12,219 bases of DNA from CAZTHL01 sp964613585 (GTDB taxonomy: Bacteria > Pseudomonadota > Alphaproteobacteria > DSM-16000 > Inquilinaceae): the NCBI GenBank assembly GCA_964613585.1, contig CAZTHL010000101.1, positions 1-12,219 on the forward strand. The letters are read 5' to 3'. Under the pieces are notes generated by a model, which was not told the DNA's origin, did not search any database, and saw only the letters and a program-made list of their open reading frames with translations. This document shows, piece after piece, positions 1 through 4,646 of the stretch. The translations under genes were made by a program, and so were the position numbers. Every line of letters begins with the position of its first letter. Position 1 is the first letter of the stretch.

Positions 1-382
1 TGCCCATCTTGACCAGCGACCAGCTGTGCAGGATGTATTCCTGGATGGCCGCGCGAATCCACCACATGGCGTAGGTGGCCAGCCGGAAGCCGCGGTCCGG
101 GTCGAACCGCTTGACCGCCTGCATCATGCCGACATTGCCCTCCGAGATCAGCTCCGACAGGGGCAGGCCATAGCCGCGATAGCCCATGGCGATCTTGGCG
201 ACGAGGCGCAGATGGCTGGTCACCAGCTTGTGCGCCGCGTGCACGTCCTCGGCCTCCTGCCAGCGCTTGGCCAGCATGTACTCCTCCTCCGGATCCAGCA
301 TCGGAAAGCGCCGGATGTCCTGGAGATAGCGGGTCAGGTTCGTCTCGCTTCCCACCGCGGGAACACTGGGCACGGCCGCCAT
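1..382 (-). CDS. rpoH: RNA polymerase sigma-32 (heat-shock sigma factor RpoH), N-terminal part
   Basis: Sigma-70-family factor that directs RNA polymerase to heat-shock promoters. Only the first 127 residues are in the window; the gene continues past the left edge. It opens MAAVPSVPAVGSETNLTRYL, then shows the sigma region 1.2 stretch with DPEEEYMLAKRW, the region 2 stretch LRLVAKIAMGYRGYGLPLSE, and the region 2.3/2.4 segment with TYAMWWIRAAIQEYILHSWS. The last two are close to diagnostic of RpoH among sigma factors. The RpoH box and region 4 would lie outside the window. The ATG at 382-380 follows GGGAGG (392-397 on this strand) by 9 nt. rluD lies immediately upstream on the same strand, 125 bp away, so read-through is possible, but the AT-rich end of rluD also contains a candidate promoter. 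Identification is very secure. Confidence 0.96.
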   Translation of the reverse strand, partial: MAAVPSVPAVGSETNLTRYLQDIRRFPMLDPEEEYMLAKRWQEAEDVHAAHKLVTSHLRLVAKIAMGYRGYGLPLSELISEGNVGMMQAVKRFDPDRGFRLATYAMWWIRAAIQEYILHSWSLVKMG

Positions 383-391
383 GTCAACAAG

Positions 392-397
392 CCTCCC
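392..397 (-). promoter_or_regulatory. Ribosome binding site of rpoH
   Basis: GGGAGG on the minus strand, 9 nt before the ATG. It supports the chosen rpoH start. Confidence 0.7.
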
Positions 398-423
398 TCT
401 GGCGTGTGGCACGGGTGGCGATT

Positions 424-443
424 GCTCCCCGGATCCGGGGGGC
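424..443 (-). repeat. Palindrome in the rpoH leader
   Basis: A perfect 14-bp palindrome, CCCCGGATCCGGGG, occupies 427-440 and can be extended on both sides with one mismatch. It sits between rluD and rpoH, about 27 nt upstream of the rpoH Shine-Dalgarno. In the rpoH mRNA it would form a stable GC hairpin. It could be an rluD terminator-like stem (there is no U tract) or a leader structure of rpoH. The structure is visible; the role is inferred. Confidence 0.45.
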
Positions 444-507
444 CGACCCGGCCCGGCCCACCGTCCTGCGGAACCGTCGCCCGATCGATGTCGCCATCCT
501 CATTGTT

Positions 508-1467
508 CTATAATAGCCTAGTTTCACGGTCAGGTATAGTTTTCTGTAACGATTTTAAACAAGTAATTAATTCCGTAATTTCAAAGGGAAGTTCACTTTC
601 AAATCTGACCTCGCGCCCGTCGCGCGGGTGAAGAAAGTGCAGGCTTCGGGCGTGCAGCGCCTGCCGCGGAAAGCGCCTGGCGCAGTCGGGGCAGGAACCC
701 GGTGCCCGCCCGTACAGGGGATCGCCGATCACCGGCGCGCCGATCGCGGCCAAGTGCACCCGGATCTGGTGCGTCCGGCCGGTGTCGAGGCGGCACTCGA
801 CCAGGCTCGCCGCCGTGCCCAGCCGGCGCTCCAGCCGGTAGTGGGTGACCGCCGCGCGACCGACGTCCCGCCGCACCGCCATGCGCTTGCGGTCGCGCGG
901 ATGGCGGCCGATCGGCGCGTCGACGGTGCCTGCGTCCTGCGGCGGCCGGCCGTGCACCACCGCGCCGTAGCGCCGTGACAACGTCCGGTCGGCGAACTGC
1001 CGGGCCAGCGCGGCATGGGCCCGGTCATGCTTGGCGATGACCATCAGCCCACTGGTGTCCTTGTCGAGCCGATGCACGATGCCCGGACGCGCCGCCCCGC
1101 CGATGCCCGACAGCGAGCTACCGCAGTGGGCCAGCAGCGCGTTGACCAGGGTTCCGTCCGGATTGCCGGCCGCCGGATGGACCACGAGACCGGCCGGCTT
1201 GTCGACCACGATCACGTCCCCGTCCTCATGGATGACACGAAGGGGAATGGGCTGCGCGAGGATATCCGCAACCGCAGGCTGGGGCACGACGATGTCGAAA
1301 GTTTGGCCGGGATCGACGCGCCGTGCCGGATCGGTCACGGCGCTGCCGCCAAGGCTGACCCGGCCGGCCTGGATCAAGGCGGCGATCCGGCTGCGCGACA
1401 GCTCCGGCACCGCTTCGGCCAGGGCCCGGTCGAGCCGACCGGCACGCCGCACCGTGGCGGCACACAT
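508..1467 (-). CDS. rluD: RluD-type 23S rRNA pseudouridine synthase (RluA/RluC/RluD family)
   Basis: Converts uridines of 23S rRNA (the helix 69 sites in the case of RluD) to pseudouridine during large-subunit maturation in the cytoplasm. With the start used here the protein has 319 residues. An S4 RNA-binding domain (about residues 8-62, with RLDRALAEAVPELSRSR) precedes the RluA-type catalytic domain. The catalytic motif is HRLDKDTSG at 132-140, with Asp135 as the nucleophile; TGRTHQIRVH is the second family hallmark. The frame stays open to an ATG at 1563, which would add 32 Pro/Ala-rich residues. I chose 1467 because GGAG lies 9 nt upstream of it, whereas 1563 has no Shine-Dalgarno and would start on the same base as the divergent gene. 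The terminal 20 or so codons are AT-rich. rpoH follows on the same strand. RluD versus RluC specificity cannot be proved from sequence. Confidence 0.9.
   Translation of the reverse strand: MCAATVRRAGRLDRALAEAVPELSRSRIAALIQAGRVSLGGSAVTDPARRVDPGQTFDIVVPQPAVADILAQPIPLRVIHEDGDVIVVDKPAGLVVHPAAGNPDGTLVNALLAHCGSSLSGIGGAARPGIVHRLDKDTSGLMVIAKHDRAHAALARQFADRTLSRRYGAVVHGRPPQDAGTVDAPIGRHPRDRKRMAVRRDVGRAAVTHYRLERRLGTAASLVECRLDTGRTHQIRVHLAAIGAPVIGDPLYGRAPGSCPDCARRFPRQALHARSLHFLHPRDGREVRFESELPFEITELITCLKSLQKTIPDRETRLL
533..562 (-). promoter_or_regulatory. Candidate rpoH promoter inside the 3' end of rluD
   Basis: On the minus strand TTGTTT (562-557) is followed, after 18 nt, by TATACC (538-533). It lies in a conspicuously AT-rich patch (about 500-600) in an otherwise very GC-rich area. 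The match to consensus is moderate and I see no convincing sigma-32 promoter (CTTGAA/CCCCAT type). Its start would give a leader of about 145 nt ahead of rpoH. Confidence 0.3.
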
Positions 1468-1469
1468 GC

Positions 1470-1488
1470 GCGAAGGCTCCGCCTTCGC
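1470..1488 (-). repeat. Inverted repeat around the rluD ribosome binding site
   Basis: GCGAAGG and CCTTCGC form perfect 7-bp arms around a 5-nt loop that on the minus strand reads CGGAG. If rluD starts at 1467, its Shine-Dalgarno is therefore displayed in the loop of a hairpin that ends 2 nt before the start codon. Confidence 0.35.
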
Positions 1489-1562
1489 ACCCGGCTCGGC
1501 TATACCGGGTCCGGTCGCGGGCGGGAGCGGGCCGTCCGCCGGGTCAGGCAAGGGAGCCGGCA

Positions 1563-1931
1563 TTGCGCGTCATCAAGGCCATGGTCATCGGCATGGCCGT
1601 GCTCATCGTCATCGGCTTCGTCGTCATCGGCGTCGAGCTGTCGCTGCGGCTCCTGGGCACGTCCCTCACCGGGCCGCCGGCGCCGGACGGCCCCCGGCCG
1701 ACGGCCGGGCCAGGCCTGCCGCCGGGCGCCACCGTCGAGCACCTGGCCGCGGCCGGCGACCGGCTGGCGCTGCACGTCCGCCTGCCTGACGGTCGAGACG
1801 CCCTATATATCATGGCGTTGGACGATGGCCGCATCCTTGCCACCGTTCCGCTATCCGCCGGCCCGGCGCCGCCGTCCGGCCCGCCCACCGCCGAGTCCCC
1901 GACCGAGGCGCCCCGGAGCCGGATCCCATGA
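1563..1931 (+). CDS. Small single-pass membrane protein of unknown function (DUF6476-like)
   Basis: A 122-residue protein with one clear transmembrane segment near the N-terminus (about residues 6-29, VIGMAVLIVIGFVVIGVELS). A Pro/Gly-rich linker follows, then a short predicted beta-rich stretch (LALHVRLPDGRDALYIMALD, about 68-87) and a Pro/Ala-rich tail. The layout resembles the small alphaproteobacterial DUF6476 proteins often found beside rluD; that name is a recollection, not a search result. The start is TTG at 1563, chosen because AGGGAG lies 6 nt upstream; an ATG at 1581 is the alternative and would trim 6 residues. The stop overlaps the start of the threonine aldolase gene by ATGA, so the two are probably translationally coupled. 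The function is not known. Confidence 0.72.
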   Translation: MRVIKAMVIGMAVLIVIGFVVIGVELSLRLLGTSLTGPPAPDGPRPTAGPGLPPGATVEHLAAAGDRLALHVRLPDGRDALYIMALDDGRILATVPLSAGPAPPSGPPTAESPTEAPRSRIP

Positions 1932-2944
1932 ACTTCGCCAGCGACAATGTCACCGGCGCCGCCCCGGAGATACTCGAGGCCCTGGCCCGTGGCGCCGGCG
2001 GCGCGGCCACGCCCTACGGCGACGACGCGGCCACGGAGCGGCTGGCCGCCCGGCTCGCCGAGCTGCTCGAGCACCCGGTCCGCGTGTTCCCCGTGGCCAC
2101 CGGTACGGCGGCCAACGCGCTCGCGCTGTCGGTGCTGGCGCCGCCCTACGGTGCGGTCTACTGCCATGAGGAGGCCCATATCGAGGTGGACGAGTGCGGC
2201 GCGCCGGAACTCTACACCGGCGGTGCCAAGCTGGTGCCGGTCCCGGGCGCGCACGGGCGGCTCGGTCCGGCCGACCTCGACGACAGGCTGGCGCGCGCCG
2301 GCGCCGGCGTCGTTCACCATGTCCAGCCGGCCGCGCTCAGCTTGACCCAGGCGACCGAGGCCGGCACCGTCTATCGGCCCGCCGAGATCGCCGCGCTGGC
2401 CGAGGTGGCGCGCCGGCACGGGCTCGGCGTGCACCTGGACGGCGCGCGCTTCGCCAACGCCGTGGCCACGCTCGGCTGCGCGCCGGCCGACCTGACGTGG
2501 CGGGCCGGCGTCGACATCCTGTGCCTGGGCGCCACCAAGAACGGCTGCCTGGCCGCCGAGGCCATCGTGCTGTTCGACGACGCGCGGGCCGAGGCGCTGG
2601 GCTTCCGTCGCAAGCGAGGCGGACACCTGCTCTCGAAGATGCGCTTCGTCTCGCTTCAGCTCGAGGCTTGGCTGGCCGACGATTTGTGGTTGCGCCTGGC
2701 CCGCCATGCCAACGCCCAGGCCGCCCGTTTGGCCGAAGGGCTGGCCCGGGTGCCGGGCGTGCGTCTGGTCCATCCGGTCGAAGCCAACGAGGTGTTTGTG
2801 GCGCTGCCGCCCGCGGTGCGGCGGCGGCTGCAGGATCACGGGGTCGGCTTCATCCCCTGGGACGAGACGACCGATCGCCTGGTGGCGGCGTTCGACACCC
2901 CGCCCGAGGTGGTCGACGCCGTGGTGGCCATCGCCGCCGGGTGA
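1928..2944 (+). CDS. ltaE: Low-specificity L-threonine aldolase
   Basis: PLP-dependent fold-type I lyase that cleaves L-threonine and L-allo-threonine to glycine and acetaldehyde in the cytoplasm. The 338-residue length is normal for the family. Visible hallmarks are the N-terminal NFASDNVTGAAPEI, the cofactor-phosphate region ATGTAANALALS (57-68), HIEVDECGAPE (84-94), HLDGARFANA (169-178; Asp171 contacts the PLP ring nitrogen), and the Schiff-base lysine Lys204 in LGATKNGC. The ATKNG version matches Pseudomonas-type rather than E. coli-type LtaE. The ATG start overlaps the stop of the small membrane protein gene by 4 nt, which suggests one transcript with coupled translation. No functional link between those two products is evident. 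A repeat-rich spacer with stem-loops follows. Confidence 0.93.
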   Translation: MNFASDNVTGAAPEILEALARGAGGAATPYGDDAATERLAARLAELLEHPVRVFPVATGTAANALALSVLAPPYGAVYCHEEAHIEVDECGAPELYTGGAKLVPVPGAHGRLGPADLDDRLARAGAGVVHHVQPAALSLTQATEAGTVYRPAEIAALAEVARRHGLGVHLDGARFANAVATLGCAPADLTWRAGVDILCLGATKNGCLAAEAIVLFDDARAEALGFRRKRGGHLLSKMRFVSLQLEAWLADDLWLRLARHANAQAARLAEGLARVPGVRLVHPVEANEVFVALPPAVRRRLQDHGVGFIPWDETTDRLVAAFDTPPEVVDAVVAIAAG

Positions 2945-3086
2945 GCGGACCGCTCGCCAGGTGGGCGACGCATCGCCGAGCGACAGGATTTTGGTCGGAT
3001 CCTCTCCGCGCCGGTCGCGGGTAGCGGGCAGGTGCCGCTTCCACGTCAGGCGGAAACGCTCGATCGGGTCTCTTCTGCAGGCTCTT

Positions 3087-3133
3087 CATCGCCTCGCAGG
3101 GTCATCGCCTCGCAGGGTCATCGCCTCGCCGGG
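3087..3133 (+). repeat. 16-bp tandem repeat, about three copies
   Basis: The unit CATCGCCTCGCAGGGT occurs at 3087-3102 and 3103-3118, both exact. A third, slightly diverged copy ending in CGCCGGG runs to 3133, followed by another CCTCGCCGGG fragment. It is too short and has no spacers, so it is not a CRISPR array. No gene covers it convincingly. Confidence 0.85.
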
Positions 3134-3168
3134 CCTCGCCGGGGGCATGGGACCGCTCGACCGGGTCG

Positions 3169-3184
3169 GGGAGCGGCTGCTCCC
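3169..3184 (+). terminator. Weak stem-loop downstream of ltaE
   Basis: GGGAGC-GGCT-GCTCCC is a 6-bp perfect stem with a 4-nt loop, about 225 bp after the ltaE stop. No T tract follows. It could end the plus-strand transcript, or the minus-strand one that would come from 3656; the evidence is only the fold. Confidence 0.3.
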
Positions 3185-3227
3185 GCCGGTCGCGGGGCGC
3201 CCCTAGGGGCTCCCCGGAGCGTCGGCG

Positions 3228-3656
3228 TCAGCGGGGCGGGGCCTGGTGGCGCGGGCCGCTCTCCGCAGGGCCGCCGCGGCGTCGTGACACGTTGGTGTCC
3301 TCCTCGGCCGATCGCGGCGTCGGCCCGGGGATCTGCCGGCGGCCAACCTCGCGGTCCCGCAACGCCTGCTCGAGCGTTCTCGCCGGCTTCAGCAAATACG
3401 GACTGACCATCGCCCCCATCTCGTCAAGCTCCGTCCCCTCGAGCACAGTCCTCTCGAGCGCCGTCGCGGCCCCCGTCGCGCTGTCACCGGTTGCGCTGAC
3501 ACCGTTCGCGCTTTGACCTTTTGCGCTCTGACCTGTCACGCTCGGCTTCGGCACGGCTCTGTCGTGCGGCATGCCACTCTCGTCCTTCAACTGAGAATCG
3601 ACTGACACAACACCCCGACCGAGCCCGAGACCGACTAATCTGTCTAGTATAGACAT
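3228..3656 (-). CDS. Hypothetical protein with pentapeptide repeats, possibly lineage-specific
   Basis: Not recognised. With the ATG at 3656 it has 142 residues. It has a short hydrophobic N-terminus (MSILDRLVGLGLGRG), five consecutive Ser-initiated pentapeptides at residues 39-63 (SVTGQ, SAKGQ, SANGV, SATGD, SATGA), a likely folded helical part (VSPYLLKPARTLEQALRDRE, 84-103), and a basic, low-complexity tail. The open frame extends to 3767 (179 residues), but neither start has a good Shine-Dalgarno. The 84-103 stretch looks like real protein rather than GC-rich noise, and the codon choices are ordinary, so I call it a gene with modest confidence. It stands alone between ltaE and the ribosome-hibernation gene, which lies upstream on the same strand. 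A 15-bp palindrome covers its first codons. Confidence 0.42.
   Translation of the reverse strand: MSILDRLVGLGLGRGVVSVDSQLKDESGMPHDRAVPKPSVTGQSAKGQSANGVSATGDSATGAATALERTVLEGTELDEMGAMVSPYLLKPARTLEQALRDREVGRRQIPGPTPRSAEEDTNVSRRRGGPAESGPRHQAPPR
3468..3542 (-). repeat. Five degenerate 15-bp tandem repeats encoding S-x-x-G-x
   Basis: Five units of 15 bp, each beginning AGCG in the coding sense and carrying GGT or GGG for the glycine, encode residues 39-63 of the hypothetical protein. The units differ mostly in the third codon and in synonymous positions. Confidence 0.7.
3641..3655. promoter_or_regulatory. Palindrome TGTCTA-GTA-TAGACA at a gene start
   Basis: Perfect 6-bp arms around 3 nt. On the minus strand it overlaps the start codon and first five codons of the hypothetical gene 3228-3656. 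It may be an operator-like protein site or a hairpin over the start codon; no known regulator is recognised. Confidence 0.35.
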
Positions 3657-3795
3657 TGCGCCGACCGCTTCAAGCTCACACGCCGCTGTGTAACGAAAGG
3701 ACGCAGCAAAAGTTCCTTGATGCCATCGTGAGCGCACGTCCAAGGCTGTGCTGGGCAGGACCGGCATCCGAAGGCACTCACGGCGGTGTGATTTT

Positions 3796-3813
3796 GGTTA
3801 ATAGTTGTTAACC
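3796..3813. promoter_or_regulatory. Inverted repeat GGTTAA-N6-TTAACC, CtrA-like
   Basis: Perfect 6-bp arms around TAGTTG in the AT-rich spacer between the hibernation-factor gene and the hypothetical gene. It resembles the alphaproteobacterial CtrA site TTAA-N7-TTAA, but the spacing is 6, not 7. It could instead act as a weak terminator stem for the gene at 3854. Confidence 0.25.
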
Positions 3814-3853
3814 TTTGGACGGCGTGGTTGCTTTACCCGGTCCGGCGCCGGCC

Positions 3854-4429
3854 TTAGGCGCTCGGCGTGGCGGCGAGCCAGACCCGACTGGCCTGCGGGC
3901 CGGTGACGCCGACCGTCTCGACATAGTGGACGTGGTCGCCCGGCCGCAGATCGGCGAGCGAACCGTTGAGCACCGCGTTGCCGTGGAAGTACAGCTCCCG
4001 ACCCTCGGCGGAGATCAGAAAGCCGAAGTCGTCGTCGGGGCGGATCTCCCGCACGGTGCCGGCCAGCGGCTCGCCGCGCGGCGCCGACTGCGAGCGCCGC
4101 TGCTCGGCGAAGCTCTTGAGCTGGCGCTCCGCCGCGTCGAAGGAGTCGCGCACGACGCGGTAGAGGCTGGTGTTGCGGTACTGCTCCTTCGGACGGTGCG
4201 GCTCGCGGTTGACAATGATGTTGCCGGCGCTCGGCAGCGACAGCTCAATGGTCACCGACGGGGTGGCGGCGCCGGGCTTCCGGTGCGGCACCCCGACGAT
4301 CACCCGACACGCGGTCAGCCGGTCATACAGCATCTCCAGACCCGCGATCCGGTCGCGAATCTGCCGCTCCAGCTCCTCGCTCGGCTCGATGCCGTGGAAG
4401 CTGATCTCCGGCGGAACCTCCAAGGCCAT
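3854..4429 (-). CDS. Ribosome hibernation-promoting factor fused to a cold-shock domain
   Basis: A 191-residue protein in two domains. Residues about 1-108 are an HPF/RaiA (S30AE, sigma-54 modulation) domain: ISFHGIEPSEELERQIRDRI at the start, the beta-strand CRVIVGVPHR, then the helix with SLYRVVRDSFDAAERQLKSF. HPF proteins bind the decoding region of the 30S subunit and silence ribosomes in slow growth. Residues about 121-187 are a CspA-like domain, GTVREIRPDDDFGFLIS, with RNP1-like DDFGFL (133-138) and RNP2-like LYFHGNAV (146-153), which binds single-stranded nucleic acid. The ATG at 4429 has GGGAG 10 nt upstream; the longer open frame to 4753 reads into nrdJ and is not supported. The gene lies 217 bp downstream of nrdJ on the same strand. 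Fusions of these two domains are known in proteobacteria; the tether may bring RNA binding to a stalled ribosome, which is inference. Confidence 0.9.
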   Translation of the reverse strand: MALEVPPEISFHGIEPSEELERQIRDRIAGLEMLYDRLTACRVIVGVPHRKPGAATPSVTIELSLPSAGNIIVNREPHRPKEQYRNTSLYRVVRDSFDAAERQLKSFAEQRRSQSAPRGEPLAGTVREIRPDDDFGFLISAEGRELYFHGNAVLNGSLADLRPGDHVHYVETVGVTGPQASRVWLAATPSA

Positions 4430-4619
4430 GGCCGTCGTCTCTCCCTGTCCATCGTGAGCGGCGGGGCGCGTGCCGGGGCTCGCCCCCAAGCCTTTCATAG
4501 CGGCCGACGGGCGGCGATGGTTCCCCAACGTCAGGCGCGCGAGCCGATCGCCTTCCGCCATGGGCTCGCGACGAGGCGCCCAAAGGGCGGCAGGGTCGGC
4601 GGGCGCCTCAGCCGCGCCC

Positions 4620-4633
4620 ACACGACGTCGTGT
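4620..4633. repeat. 14-bp perfect palindrome after nrdJ
   Basis: ACACGACGTCGTGT lies 13 bp beyond the nrdJ stop, in the 217-bp gap before the hibernation-factor gene. A second inverted pair, CGCGAGCC (4538-4545) and GGCTCGCG (4563-4570), lies in the same gap. Neither is followed by a U tract in the nrdJ sense. They may form the nrdJ transcript end, or an operator for the downstream gene. Confidence 0.4.
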
Positions 4634-4646
4634 CGGCTCGGCGGCA

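Larger units (their letters stand above)
2945..3227. other. Spacer after ltaE with repeats and stem-loops
   Basis: No credible gene is visible. The region holds the 16-bp tandem repeats at 3087-3133, a stem-loop at 3169-3184, and a CCCCTAGGGG palindrome at about 3200-3209. The segment CGCCGGTCGCGGG occurs twice (near 3009 and 3185). All frames crossing it have low-complexity Arg/Pro-rich translations typical of GC-rich noise. Confidence 0.6.

Noticed and set aside
1544..2839. A 431-codon open frame on the minus strand opposite ltaE
   Set aside because: Antisense shadow of ltaE and the small membrane gene; no domain and no ribosome site.
2850..3089. Minus-strand frame beginning MKSLQKRPDR, similar to the KSLQK...PDR end of RluD
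   Set aside because: The similarity is a handful of residues, the DNA differs, and the rest of the frame is Arg/Pro noise overlapping the end of ltaE. Treated as coincidence.
3087..3133. CRISPR-like repeats
   Set aside because: Head-to-tail units with no spacers and no cas genes.
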